From an uncultured Clostridia bacterium (lineage in GTDB: Bacteria > Bacillota > Clostridia > Christensenellales > Pumilibacteraceae): a stretch of DNA of 64,000 nucleotides. Positions 43,284 to 52,560 of this stretch are shown here, one piece after another; the first letter of the stretch is position 1; each line of letters begins with the position of its first letter. Below the pieces are notes generated by a model that saw only the letters and a list, made by a program, of their open reading frames with translations, made no database searches and was not told where the DNA came from. Position numbers and translations under genes: made by a program. The stretch spans positions 1 through 64,000 of the forward strand of contig CALVUQ010000002.1 in the NCBI GenBank assembly GCA_944363615.1. Direction: 5' to 3'.

Positions 43284-43888
43284 CTGTCTTCACCTCCGTT
43301 TTCGAAAAGCACGCGGCGCTTATGCCCGTCGGCTTTATAAAGCACGTAGTTGAAAAGGGCCATAAGCAGTCCGAATACGATAAAGCCGCCCGCGGTCGCC
43401 TGGAAAATCGTAAGCCCGATTGCGGCAAGTCCCTGGCGTATCGCGCCCATAAGCACCAGCGAAAGCGTAAACCCGAGTCCCATGGACACGCCGTCTATTA
43501 CGGAAGAAAGGACGTCGTTTTTGCTGGCAAAAGCCTCCGCCCTGCCCAAGATGATGCAGTTGACGACGATAAGCGGTATAAACGCGCCTATACTGGCGTT
43601 AAGGTCGGGAAGAAATTTGGCGACGAACAGCTGAACTATCGTGACGAACGTCGCAATAATGACAATATAGGCCGGAAGGCGCACTTTGTCGGGTATGATT
43701 TTTCTTAACAGCGAAATGAACAGGTTGCTGCAGATAAGCACGAACGCGGTTGCAAGTCCCAGGCCTATTCCGTTGGAAACAGTGTCCGATTTGGCAATGG
43801 TGGGACAGGTGCCCAGCACCAGCACAAAAACGGGGTTGTTTATGATGCCGCCGAGAGCCGTTTCCTTAAGTTCTTTCTTGTTTATCAT
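43280..43888 (-). CDS. rnfE: Rnf complex subunit E
   Basis: 202 residues, six spans, homologous to RnfA in inverted topology. NNPVFVLVLGTCPTIAKSDTVSNGIGLG and VVNCIILGRAEAFA provide the two cluster-binding cysteines. Overlaps of 4 bases on both sides place it firmly in the operon. Confidence 0.95.
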   Translation of the reverse strand: MINKKELKETALGGIINNPVFVLVLGTCPTIAKSDTVSNGIGLGLATAFVLICSNLFISLLRKIIPDKVRLPAYIVIIATFVTIVQLFVAKFLPDLNASIGAFIPLIVVNCIILGRAEAFASKNDVLSSVIDGVSMGLGFTLSLVLMGAIRQGLAAIGLTIFQATAGGFIVFGLLMALFNYVLYKADGHKRRVLFENGGEDR

Positions 43889-44484
43889 AGATTACCTCCG
43901 ATAAGCTGTGCCGCCATTTTGTTGGAAATGGTTACGGACTCCGCCACCGTCTGTATCGAGTAAGTTGCGCCCGTGCCCGTCGCGATGTCGGAACCCGTTA
44001 TGTCGCCGTCTTTACCCACGAGGTTTTCGAAACCGTCGTATTTGCCCGCTATTTTGGAGTCCCAGAAAGACTGAGTCTGAGAATAGCATATGGTTTTCAT
44101 GATTTTGCCGGTTTTATCGTAAGAGGTAAGCATTACGACTTCACCGTAAGAGCACTCCGCACGGGCCTGCACGATGTAGCAGCCCGCATTGTCGCCCTTT
44201 GTCGCGCGGAATGCCGCCAGAACGTAAGTCGTAGGCGTGCCGAACTCGGAATTGACCTTTTCGATGGTGTCGTCCGCGCTTAAAATTTCGAAGTAATTTA
44301 TGGCGTCGGAGTCGTCGGGCTGACCCGTGGGGCAAACGACGTAAAGCTGTTTAGCCATTGCCTCGTCAAGCTTAGCCTCGTATTTAAGGTACTCGTTGGC
44401 GACGGCAAGCAAGCCCACGCAGACGAAGGCTATGGCGAAAAGCACGACGACGGACATAAGAGTGTCTTTTGCCGTTTTTTTCAT
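43885..44484 (-). CDS. rnfG: Rnf complex subunit G (FMN-carrying)
   Basis: 199 residues. One N-terminal span (about 9-30) precedes an extracytoplasmic FMN-binding domain. The flavinylation motif (S/T)GAT appears as TGAT in ATGTGATYSIQTV (about 169-181); the last Thr would carry FMN, attached by ApbE. The Asp usual at three positions before TGAT is not present. apbE is not in the window. Confidence 0.9.
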   Translation of the reverse strand: MKKTAKDTLMSVVVLFAIAFVCVGLLAVANEYLKYEAKLDEAMAKQLYVVCPTGQPDDSDAINYFEILSADDTIEKVNSEFGTPTTYVLAAFRATKGDNAGCYIVQARAECSYGEVVMLTSYDKTGKIMKTICYSQTQSFWDSKIAGKYDGFENLVGKDGDITGSDIATGTGATYSIQTVAESVTISNKMAAQLIGGNL

Positions 44485-45584
44485 TTCGTTTCCTCCTTTG
44501 CCGCTGCGCTTTTTTCGGATTTGACCTTTTTACTCTTTTCGGGACGGACGTAACCGAAGGGTTTGGGATAAACGAACCTGTCAATGAGCGGAACGAAGCA
44601 GTTCATGATAAGCACCGCAAAGCTCATGCCCTCGGGATATGCGGCGAACACGCGGATGAGTACCGTTATAAGCGCGATTCCGAAACAGTAAATGCAGTTG
44701 CCTTTAAATGTATTGGGCGACGTTGCGTAATCGGTAGCCATAAACACGGCGCCGAATATCAGCCCGCCCGACAATACGTGCGCCAGCATATTTTCCATCA
44801 GCTTACCGCCCGTAAGACTGCTTTTGATAAGCCCGTCGAACAGTAACGCAAACACCGCCGTCCAGCCTATTATCATAAGCGGCACGCGGAAATCAATGAC
44901 CCGCCTTACGGACAGATAAATATATCCCAGTAAAATGGCGATTACGCAGGTTTCGCCCACTGCGGCGGATCCCACGTTGCCGATAAACAGGTTATAAAGA
45001 ACAGTGCCGTTTGTTTCTTTTGCTCCGCTCAGCCAGGTGGCGCCCGTAGACGCCTGAATACCCAGTCCTATCGTCTGTGAGGCGACGAACGCGGTGGAAA
45101 AAGTGATGAACAGAAACACCCTGGCGGTAAGCGCGGGATTAGCGAAGTTTCTTCCGATGCCGCCGAAAAGCTGTTTCACCAGCACTATGGCGACCAGACT
45201 GCCTAAAAGACAGACGAGAATGGTATCGAAGCTGAACAGAATTTTGCCCGAAGCAGAATAGACGTTCATGCCCCAGACGTCCATTGCGGCGGGAAGATTA
45301 AGCGCCAGAAGGACGGCAGTCACAAAACACGACAAGTCCCACACGGAAGAGTTTTTGAATCCCTCTTTGTTCCACGCCTTTTTAACAAACATGCCGTAAA
45401 GCATTTCAAAGCCCATGCACCCTATCGCACAGGCAACGATGTTTATAAGCACGTGATAACCGAAAAAGTAAACCGAAGCCACGACGACGGGCGCAAGCGC
45501 GATAAGCACGTCCGCCATGATGATGCGGGTGGAATTGTTCTTCTGGGTTACGTGCGGGGACGACGATACGGTAAAATTACTCAT
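44481..45584 (-). CDS. rnfD: Rnf complex subunit D (FMN-carrying)
   Basis: 367 residues, about nine or ten spans. The motif GIQASTGATWLSG (about 172-184) contains TGAT for covalent FMN attachment, and the start SSPHVTQKNNSTRIIMADVLIAL is typical of RnfD/NqrB. The basic, lysine-rich C-terminus (about 345-367) is cytoplasmic. It works with RnfG in moving electrons across the membrane while Na+ or H+ is pumped. Confidence 0.95.
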   Translation of the reverse strand: MSNFTVSSSPHVTQKNNSTRIIMADVLIALAPVVVASVYFFGYHVLINIVACAIGCMGFEMLYGMFVKKAWNKEGFKNSSVWDLSCFVTAVLLALNLPAAMDVWGMNVYSASGKILFSFDTILVCLLGSLVAIVLVKQLFGGIGRNFANPALTARVFLFITFSTAFVASQTIGLGIQASTGATWLSGAKETNGTVLYNLFIGNVGSAAVGETCVIAILLGYIYLSVRRVIDFRVPLMIIGWTAVFALLFDGLIKSSLTGGKLMENMLAHVLSGGLIFGAVFMATDYATSPNTFKGNCIYCFGIALITVLIRVFAAYPEGMSFAVLIMNCFVPLIDRFVYPKPFGYVRPEKSKKVKSEKSAAAKEETK

Positions 45585-45587
45585 GAT

Positions 45588-46889
45588 TTATTTCCTCCCC
45601 CTGAGCTGTTTTTTCGCAAGTCTGAAAGACTGCACCAGCGTGCGCTTTGCGGGACAAATGAAAGTACAGCAGCCGCACTCGATACAGTTTGACAATCCGT
45701 ATTTCACCGCGGTGTCAAGATCGCCCGCGCGAGAATACAAATCCATATACATGGGCATCAGGCGCATGGGACACACGCTTGCGCATTTTGCGCAGTTAAT
45801 GCAGGGCGAAGGCTTGCCCGTAAACGCCTCCTCGTCTGTCATAAGCAAAAGACAGCTTGTCGTCTTTGTGCAGGCAATCGTGCCGCCCGATACGGCAACG
45901 CCCATCATGGGCCCGCCGTTTATAAGTTTTACTACGTTGACGCCGTCCTTTATGCCGCCGCAGAACTCTATTACGTCGTTATAGAGAGTGCCGTTGCTTA
46001 CCCAGATGTTTTTGGGCTTGGTGATGCCTTTGCCCGTAACCGTCATTATTCTTTTATAAAGCGGAATGCCTTCCTTGACGGCATAATGCGTGCTTAACGC
46101 GGAGTGAACGTTGGAAACAACCACTCCCACGGCGTTGGGAAGCGCGCCCAAAGGCACTTTCCTGCCCGTTACAGAATAGATAAGCTGTTTTTCCGCGCCC
46201 TGGGGATATTTGGTTTTAAGCACGTGGATAACCACGTCCGAAAATCCCTTTTCGGATAAGTAGGCGTTAAGCCGCTCGACTACGGGCATCTTGTTGTCCT
46301 CGATGCCGATATGCACTTCTTTTAAGCCCAAAGCTTTGTACAGGAGCTTTGCGCCCGAAACGAATTCCTCCGTGTAGTCCGTCATGATGCGCGCGTCGCA
46401 AGTGATGTAAGGCTCGCACTCCGCGGCGTTTATGATAAACGTATCCACGGGCTTGTTGCTTTTCATCTTTACGCCCGACGGGAAACCCGCGCCGCCCATT
46501 CCGACGATGCCCGCCACGGTAATCCTGTCGATTATCTGTTCCGGCGTGGGATCGGTTAAGGGCTGCAGCCGCGTCTCGGTATACTTTTTGTCGTTTTCTA
46601 TGACGATGTGCTCGCTTTTTCCCGAAGGCGTGGGACGGTTTTCCACCCCTTTTACGACGCCCGAAACGGGAGAGTAAACGTTGGCGCTGATGACGCCGTC
46701 CGCCTGAGCGATAAGCTCGCCCATTTTCACTTCGCTGCCCGCCGCCACCACGGCTTTTGCGGGCTTACCGATATGCTGAGCCAAAGAAACGTAAACGGTA
46801 TCGGGGCAAGGCATGACGGAAACGGCTTTGTCTTCCGTCAGTTCCTTCATCTCGTCCGGATGGACCCCGCCTTTGAATAGATTTTGCAA
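45588..46889 (-). CDS. rnfC: Rnf complex subunit C (NADH-binding)
   Basis: 433 residues, first gene of the operon. A Rossmann-like FMN/NADH region has GMGGAGFPSGVKM (about 131-143) and NAAECEPYITCD. Two 4Fe-4S motifs near the C-terminus read CINCAKCASVCP and CIECGCCTFICP. It exchanges electrons with NAD/NADH on the cytoplasmic face. It lacks the long alanine-rich C-terminal extension of proteobacterial RnfC, as usual in Firmicutes. A promoter lies about 110 bases upstream. Confidence 0.96.
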   Translation of the reverse strand: MQNLFKGGVHPDEMKELTEDKAVSVMPCPDTVYVSLAQHIGKPAKAVVAAGSEVKMGELIAQADGVISANVYSPVSGVVKGVENRPTPSGKSEHIVIENDKKYTETRLQPLTDPTPEQIIDRITVAGIVGMGGAGFPSGVKMKSNKPVDTFIINAAECEPYITCDARIMTDYTEEFVSGAKLLYKALGLKEVHIGIEDNKMPVVERLNAYLSEKGFSDVVIHVLKTKYPQGAEKQLIYSVTGRKVPLGALPNAVGVVVSNVHSALSTHYAVKEGIPLYKRIMTVTGKGITKPKNIWVSNGTLYNDVIEFCGGIKDGVNVVKLINGGPMMGVAVSGGTIACTKTTSCLLLMTDEEAFTGKPSPCINCAKCASVCPMRLMPMYMDLYSRAGDLDTAVKYGLSNCIECGCCTFICPAKRTLVQSFRLAKKQLRGRK

Positions 46890-46999
46890 AGCACTTCCTC
46901 CGCAATAAAATTTCTGAATCGTTTATCTTTTAAAAAACCGTAAACGACAAAGGCAGCCGCGGGCTTACGGATTTAAACACGCGGCACGCCGACTGCTTA

Positions 47000-47028
47000 A
47001 TTTTAACACAAAGGCCGGAATTTGTAAA
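47000..47028 (-). promoter_or_regulatory. Promoter of the rnf operon
   Basis: Minus strand -35 TTTACA (47023-47028), 17-base spacer, -10 TAAAAT (47000-47005). The leader of about 100 bases contains CCGTAA...TTACGG followed by TTTTTT, a weak attenuator candidate. Confidence 0.65.
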
Positions 47029-47041
47029 GAATATGCAAGGT

Positions 47042-47488
47042 CTAATCCTGTCGATTTTCACTTAATTCGCGCTTATTTTCCGCGCTTTGTTTACCCTCTT
47101 GACTCTTTTTCTTTTTTATCAGCGCTATGATCGCCGAAACAAGCTGGTAAACGCCCAGGCACATCAGAAATATCCCGAAGTACAGGCTTAAATCCGCACC
47201 CTCGACGCGCTTACTGAGAAGCGACGCAAGCACGCTTGCAGTTACCGCCGGCAAAGCCGTTATAAGGACGTGACGGAATTCCACCAGTTTGTTCCTGATG
47301 TGTATTATTAGGGCTACTGCGGACATGGGGATAAAAGCTATCAGATTGACCGCCTGGGCAAGATGCTGATCGGTTTGCGTAAACAGGATCAGAAGCGGTA
47401 TAAGTAAAGTTCCGCCGCCCATGCCCATGCCGCCTATGAATCCGCCCGCAATACCTATTATAATAAAAACGATTATCTTAAAGAACAT
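47042..47488 (-). CDS. Half-size TSUP (TauE/SafE) membrane permease, copy 2
   Basis: 148 residues: four hydrophobic spans and a charged tail (KKKKSQEGKQSAENKRELSENRQD). The start has GIAGGFIGGMGMGGGTLLIPLL, the glycine-rich TSUP signature. Normal TSUP permeases have about 250 residues and two such halves in one chain; this gene encodes only one. The other half-size gene ends 13 bases upstream in the same operon, so the two proteins probably form a heterodimer. Substrates in the family are sulfite, sulfoacetate and similar anions. Confidence 0.85.
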   Translation of the reverse strand: MFFKIIVFIIIGIAGGFIGGMGMGGGTLLIPLLILFTQTDQHLAQAVNLIAFIPMSAVALIIHIRNKLVEFRHVLITALPAVTASVLASLLSKRVEGADLSLYFGIFLMCLGVYQLVSAIIALIKKKKSQEGKQSAENKRELSENRQD

Positions 47489-47501
47489 ATAAGCCGCTCC
47501 T

Positions 47502-47867
47502 TCAGAAAAAAGTAAGTTTTACGCCCACGCCGATCATTATCAGCGCAAACGCAACCGCCACTATTCCCGTGGGCAGTTTTTTAAGCAGCAGCGCGCCTGC
47601 CGCTCCGCCGGCGATACAGCCGCCCGACACCGAAAGCACGCTTGTCCAGTCGAAGTAACCGTTTATTATATAGGTAATCGCGCTTGCAATGCTTATCGGT
47701 AAAATTATCGCGATGGCGGTTGCATGCGATTTCTTGACGGGACACTTCATTACTTTTTCCAGCAGCGGGACAAGCAACATTCCGCCGCCCCCGCCGAAAA
47801 AGCCGTTTACGAATCCTACGGCGGCCGAACAAACGACCACCACAACTTTTTTCAGTAACTTTTTCAT
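47502..47867 (-). CDS. Half-size TSUP (TauE/SafE) membrane permease, copy 1
   Basis: 121 residues, four spans, with the signature GFVNGFFGGGGGMLLVPLLEKVM and KKSHATAIAIILPIS. Like its neighbour it matches one half of a normal TSUP permease. It is the first gene of the pair. No frameshift is needed to explain the split: each gene has its own ATG and complete half-domain. Confidence 0.85.
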   Translation of the reverse strand: MKKLLKKVVVVVCSAAVGFVNGFFGGGGGMLLVPLLEKVMKCPVKKSHATAIAIILPISIASAITYIINGYFDWTSVLSVSGGCIAGGAAGALLLKKLPTGIVAVAFALIMIGVGVKLTFF

Positions 47868-47985
47868 ACGATAATAGTTTTACCAAAAATTACACAAAAT
47901 ACCATCGCGCCCCGACCAATATCGTTGCACGCAACAGAACGTTTTGAAATTTCCGATTTTTTTTGTCTTAATCAAGGTAAAACGA

Positions 47986-48014
47986 TTGCAAAAAATCACG
48001 TGTTTTGATATAAT
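47986..48014 (+). promoter_or_regulatory. Promoter of the 1139-residue surface protein gene
   Basis: -35 TTGCAA (47986-47991), 17-base spacer, -10 TATAAT (48009-48014). The ATG lies about 80 bases downstream. Confidence 0.7.
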
Positions 48015-48095
48015 TATACAATGCTATGAGTATATAATCCGCGGATTATGTCCTCCTAAGACTTCACTTAACAAATAACTTAAAAGGTGTAAAAA

Positions 48096-51000
48096 ATGAA
48101 ACAGGCTATTTCAATAAGAAAATGCTTTACCGTAATCGTCGCTTTGCTGTTCGCCGTCGCGCTTGTCTTTACTTCGCAGGCGATTGCGTCCCGCGGCGCA
48201 CTTGCTGAAGATACCGACTACTCGGGCTGGCACGAGGCGCTTACAATTACCAACTCGCAGTTCGCCGATACGGGCAGCGGCGATATCCCCACCCCCACCA
48301 ACTGGACGGGCGCAGGGATCGGCGGCGCGCCCACCGCTTCCGTCAAAAGCGGTGTCATGAACCTTTCCACTTACGGAAGCAATAAAGATAAATACTTCCT
48401 CGATCAGTACGACGAATATAAAAACGCTCAGCCCGATTCTCCTTTCGGCAAGGGCGAATCCGCGTCGGGCTCGGGGTATTATCAGGATACGAACAGAAAC
48501 GTGCTTCTGATTAACGCCAACGGTACGCCCACGGCTTACGGTTACACCTCCGCAAGCTTTACGCTGGCACCTAACAGCTATTACGTCATCACGGCATGGG
48601 TTAAAACGGGCAGCATCGGCGCAAACGGCGGCGCGGCAATCCTCGTAAACGGACTCAGCGAAGATCCCGTCGGTTTTACCGCCATCAACACCCAAACTCT
48701 TACCTCCTCCGACGAAAAGCTTTTAGGCTGGTTCGATTACACCATTTATATTGAAACCTCCTCCTTCCTTTCCTCTTCCGCAACCTTAAGTCTGCAGCTG
48801 GGATATAACGGAGTGGGCGGTCTTAACACCAAAGGTTACGCGATGTTCGACAACATTACCGCGACCCAGCTTTCCTCCAAAATGTTTTACGAGCAGACTG
48901 CGGGCATAACGGACGACGCAAACTCCAGAAAGAAAGTGTTCAGCTTTAACGAAAGCGAATATCTTACGGGCGGCGATTTCTCCGTGGACGGACAGTTCGG
49001 TACCATCGTGGGCAGCGGCTACGCTTCCAAACAATATATCGACGCTTCCAACGGTCTTCCCTCCGACAACAATCTGGGACTGGAAAAACAACTTTACGCC
49101 CCCACCGAATATTCCGACGGCGCAAACAAGATTTTCGCGGTTTCCACCTTCAACAAGTCTACCGGTAAATTCGGCTCCGCTTACGCCGGCATCGAGTCAA
49201 ACGAGTTTACGCTTGACAGATACGCTTACTACAGAATAAGCGCCTGGTACAACAGCGAAAGCGTTGAAGGCGGCGACGGCGTTACCGCTACGCTTAAATA
49301 CAAAAGCGTCAAAAACACCGGAGAATTTACGTCCAACGTCACTTCCTCCCTCTCGCTGAGCGCGGAAAACAAAAATCACAACGGCTGGAACGAGTTGTCT
49401 ATTTACGTAAAAGGCTCCGATTTCACCGACTACACCGCCAAACTGGAATTAAGCCTGGGCACCAAGGACAACCCCTCTCAGGGCGTCGCGCTTTTCGACG
49501 ACGTGAAAATCCAGCGCATTTCTCCCGCCGAATACAACGATAACAACAGCGCGGGCAACAAAGCGGTCACTATCGATACCGCCACCGATTCTTCGGGCAT
49601 AAACAACGGATGGTTCAACACCGTCGGCTCATATGAAGAGCTGGAATACGTCATCAACGGCGACGGAAGCAAAACGCTTAAAAATCCCCTTACCCCTGCA
49701 AACTGGACGATGCAGTCCACCTCTTCCGTAGGTACCTCCGGCTACTCCCAGACGGAAGTCGATACCTCCGAAGCGGTTTACGGCCTTGTCCCCGTTGAGG
49801 AAATGGGCAACTTCCCCGCGCTTACCAAAACCTGGGGCAACGTGCTTAAAATGTCCTCCGCCGAAAATACCGCGTTCTGTTACGCCAGCGAAGATTTTAC
49901 CGTCGCAACCGACAGCTACAATACCGTTGCCGTTACGCTTTACGCCGACAACTTAAGCGGTTACGGCGCCAACCTGGTGCTTAAAAAAGGCGGTAAAGTG
50001 GTAGCTACTATCGAAAAAATCACCAAATCCGGCACCTATACCTTCTATGTAAAAGGCGGTTCCGCCGACGGCACCATGACGCTGGAACTTTGGCTGGGCC
50101 TTAACGACCGCGTTAACAACGAAACGAAACTCGCCTCCGGCACAGTTTACTTTACCGGTATCGAATTCAAAACCGATTCCACTCAGGAAGTATTTGACAC
50201 TAAGGCCGCGGAATACAAAATTACCCGCGACATTCCCTCGGTAAGAGAAGGCATCTCCTACGCCGCCGTTTCTTTGGGCGCCGAGGACCTTACCCTTTTC
50301 GATTCTTACGACAGCTCCGCCGTGAAATATCCTTACAACTGGACGATCACGAAAGGCACGGGCAAAGTCATCTACGGCATCACCGAGGAAACCGATAAAA
50401 ACGGCTCCTACTACGCGATGATGCTGCAGAACGTCGAAGCAACCTACTCCGAGCTTACTTTGGACAACAGCTTTACTTTAAGCGCTGACTCCTACTACAA
50501 GCTCACCGTTTCCGTAAAAGCGGATATCCCCGAGGAATATCGCACAAACGAAAAGGCTGTAGGCGCTTTCGTGAAGCTTACCAACGGCGATTACAAATTC
50601 GAATTCAAGGACACTTCGGTCACCACGGACAGCATTACCGATAACGATGTTTACCGCACCTATACTTTCTATATAAAGGCTCCTGCTGCCGAAACCAACG
50701 CTTCGATTGTGCTGGGATTGGGCGGAAAAGACAAGACCAATCAGGCTATCGCCGGCAAAGTTTATCTTAAAGATATCGTGCTTGAAGACATCTCCAACAT
50801 CGATTATGACGAAATAACCGCCGATCTTGCCGAAGACGACAATCTTATAGACGAATACACCATGCGCGCCGATCTTGCCGCAAGCGATACGACCGACGAC
50901 ACTACCGACGATACAACCGACAACACTACCGATGAAGACACCACGCAGGATACGACCGACGCCAACGTAAACAACGGCGGTCTTGAATGGTGGCTTATCC

Positions 51001-51515
51001 CCTCCATCCTGCTTGCCGTCGCGGTAATAATCGCAATTGTGGGCTCCTTCATCAGAAAACGCATCGAATCCAGACCCAAGAAAGTCAATGTCGCAAAACA
51101 GTCGACTTATGACAGGCGTTTGATGAAAACCGAAGATATCAAAGCCGAAGCCGCAAAGAAAGCCGACGCCGACGTTAAGGATACTTTTGAAAGCTTTGAC
51201 GACACCGTAACGGAACTCGGGGCAGAAAAAGTCACCGAAACCGCAAAGACCGAAAGCGCAGAAGTGAAAAATGCCGATACGGAGAAAGCTGAAGATGGCA
51301 TAGAAAAAGCCGAAGCCGCCATCGAAGAAAAAGCAGCTGAAACCGCGGAAGCTGCCGAAACTGCCGAAACGACTGAGGCAAGCGAAGCAGCCGCCGAAGA
51401 AAAGGCAGCTGAAACCGCTGACGTAAAGGAAGGCGAAACGGCTAAAACCAAGACGGAAGAAAAGAAAAAAGACGCCAAATCCGCAGACGAATTCGTAGAC
51501 GATTTCGAGGACTGA
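48096..51515 (+). CDS. Large membrane-anchored surface protein with four beta-sandwich repeats and an acidic cytoplasmic tail
   Basis: 1139 residues, family not recognised. A signal peptide (about 1-37) is followed by four repeats of about 200 residues. Each contains a line like NSYYVITAWVKTG, YAYYRISAWYNSE, DSYNTVAVTLYADN or DSYYKLTVSVKAD, and each ends in a strand such as MFDNITATQ, LFDDVKIQRI, YFTGIEFKTD or YLKDIVLEDI (about 250, 465, 685, 890). The pattern resembles carbohydrate-binding jelly-roll modules. A Thr/Asp linker (about 930-953, DTTD units), one span (about 964-985) and a tail of about 150 residues rich in Glu, Ala and Lys follow. The RKR after the span puts the tail inside. No LPXTG is present. 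Confidence 0.75.
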   Translation: MKQAISIRKCFTVIVALLFAVALVFTSQAIASRGALAEDTDYSGWHEALTITNSQFADTGSGDIPTPTNWTGAGIGGAPTASVKSGVMNLSTYGSNKDKYFLDQYDEYKNAQPDSPFGKGESASGSGYYQDTNRNVLLINANGTPTAYGYTSASFTLAPNSYYVITAWVKTGSIGANGGAAILVNGLSEDPVGFTAINTQTLTSSDEKLLGWFDYTIYIETSSFLSSSATLSLQLGYNGVGGLNTKGYAMFDNITATQLSSKMFYEQTAGITDDANSRKKVFSFNESEYLTGGDFSVDGQFGTIVGSGYASKQYIDASNGLPSDNNLGLEKQLYAPTEYSDGANKIFAVSTFNKSTGKFGSAYAGIESNEFTLDRYAYYRISAWYNSESVEGGDGVTATLKYKSVKNTGEFTSNVTSSLSLSAENKNHNGWNELSIYVKGSDFTDYTAKLELSLGTKDNPSQGVALFDDVKIQRISPAEYNDNNSAGNKAVTIDTATDSSGINNGWFNTVGSYEELEYVINGDGSKTLKNPLTPANWTMQSTSSVGTSGYSQTEVDTSEAVYGLVPVEEMGNFPALTKTWGNVLKMSSAENTAFCYASEDFTVATDSYNTVAVTLYADNLSGYGANLVLKKGGKVVATIEKITKSGTYTFYVKGGSADGTMTLELWLGLNDRVNNETKLASGTVYFTGIEFKTDSTQEVFDTKAAEYKITRDIPSVREGISYAAVSLGAEDLTLFDSYDSSAVKYPYNWTITKGTGKVIYGITEETDKNGSYYAMMLQNVEATYSELTLDNSFTLSADSYYKLTVSVKADIPEEYRTNEKAVGAFVKLTNGDYKFEFKDTSVTTDSITDNDVYRTYTFYIKAPAAETNASIVLGLGGKDKTNQAIAGKVYLKDIVLEDISNIDYDEITADLAEDDNLIDEYTMRADLAASDTTDDTTDDTTDNTTDEDTTQDTTDANVNNGGLEWWLIPSILLAVAVIIAIVGSFIRKRIESRPKKVNVAKQSTYDRRLMKTEDIKAEAAKKADADVKDTFESFDDTVTELGAEKVTETAKTESAEVKNADTEKAEDGIEKAEAAIEEKAAETAEAAETAETTEASEAAAEEKAAETADVKEGETAKTKTEEKKKDAKSADEFVDDFED

Positions 51516-51545
51516 CGCGGAAAACGGAAAATCTTTGAAACGCTA

Positions 51546-51578
51546 AAAAAAGCAACCCTATTATCGGGTTGCTTTTTT
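51546..51578 (+). terminator. Terminator of the 1139-residue protein gene
   Basis: A perfect stem AAAAAAGCAACCC / GGGTTGCTTTTTT with a 7-base loop. Confidence 0.9.
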
Positions 51579-51825
51579 CTTGCTTCGGCTTACAAGTCTT
51601 TCAGTAATTTTTATATCAGCTTGAATATGAAAACAAGGCAAAGCTTACGCGGCATAAAAATGCCTGATATAATTCTGTTTTTTAGGGCGGTATTTCATAT
51701 TTAAAACCGTTATTTTGCGCTTAACCGAATAATCCGATTAAGAACCTGCTTTTATCAGTTGTACAATTAAGCGTAAAATTTTTATAATACGGTAAGACTT
51801 TTTAAAACACTTTTATGCGGCGAAG

Positions 51826-52560
51826 TCAAAGCATTCCGCCGTTTACTGGAATGTCTGCGCCCGCAATATAAAGTTTTTCACGAGTCAGCAGTTCTACTGC
51901 GTCGGCAACCTCCTCCGCCGTCCCCGCACGCCCGAGTGATACGCCGGAAAGGAATTCCTCCACTTCACCGGGCGATAAAGACGCGTTCATGGCGGTATCT
52001 ATAAACCCGGGGGAAACACAATTGACGATTACGTTTGAGGGGGCGAGTTCAGCATTCAAGGCCTTTGTAAATCCGATTATTCCCGCTTTGGAAGTAGAAT
52101 ACAAGGTCTCCGCCGACGCCCCTCTTTCGCCCCAGACGGACGCGATGTTGACTATTCTGCCGAATCCTTCGGACACCATGTCGGGCGAAAACAATCGGCA
52201 GGTGTTGAAAACGGAGCGAAGGTTGACGTTTAACGTTCTTTCGTAATCGGCAGGCGTACAGTCGCACAGTATTTTGCTTGAACATATTCCCGCATTGTTG
52301 ACAAGCGTATCGATAAAACCGAAATACGCATGGCATTGCTCGTAAAGGCGCATTACCTCGCGGTAATCGGATACGTCCGCTTGTACGGCAATGCTGTTAA
52401 TGCCGCGGCTTTGCAGTTTTTCCACAAGCTGTAATGCTTCCTTTTCCGACGTGTTGTAATTTACGGCCACGGAAAAGCCGCTTTCGGCAAGTTTTTCGGC
52501 CACAGCTCTTCCAATTCCTCGTGCGGCGCCGGTAACAAGCGCAGTTCTTCTTCTTAACAT
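51826..52560 (-). CDS. Short-chain dehydrogenase/reductase (FabG-like)
   Basis: 244 residues. VTGAARGIGRAVAEKL is the NAD(P)-binding glycine motif, NNAGICSSK the structural motif, and IASVWGERGASAETLYSTSKAG holds the catalytic Ser, Tyr and Lys. The end ADIPVNGGML is typical of FabG-type 3-oxoacyl-ACP reductases. It lies outside any fatty-acid gene cluster, so the substrate is open. The ATG overlaps the murF stop by one base (TGATG). Confidence 0.88.
   Translation of the reverse strand: MLRRRTALVTGAARGIGRAVAEKLAESGFSVAVNYNTSEKEALQLVEKLQSRGINSIAVQADVSDYREVMRLYEQCHAYFGFIDTLVNNAGICSSKILCDCTPADYERTLNVNLRSVFNTCRLFSPDMVSEGFGRIVNIASVWGERGASAETLYSTSKAGIIGFTKALNAELAPSNVIVNCVSPGFIDTAMNASLSPGEVEEFLSGVSLGRAGTAEEVADAVELLTREKLYIAGADIPVNGGML

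Noticed and set aside
47042..47867. The two TSUP genes as one frameshifted gene
   Set aside because: Each has its own start codon, complete four-span half and stop, with a 13-base gap; no single indel would join them neatly.
50887..50955. Short regular repeats that could be mistaken for a CRISPR-like array
   Set aside because: They are in-frame codons for the DTTD linker of the surface protein; no spacers and no cas genes.
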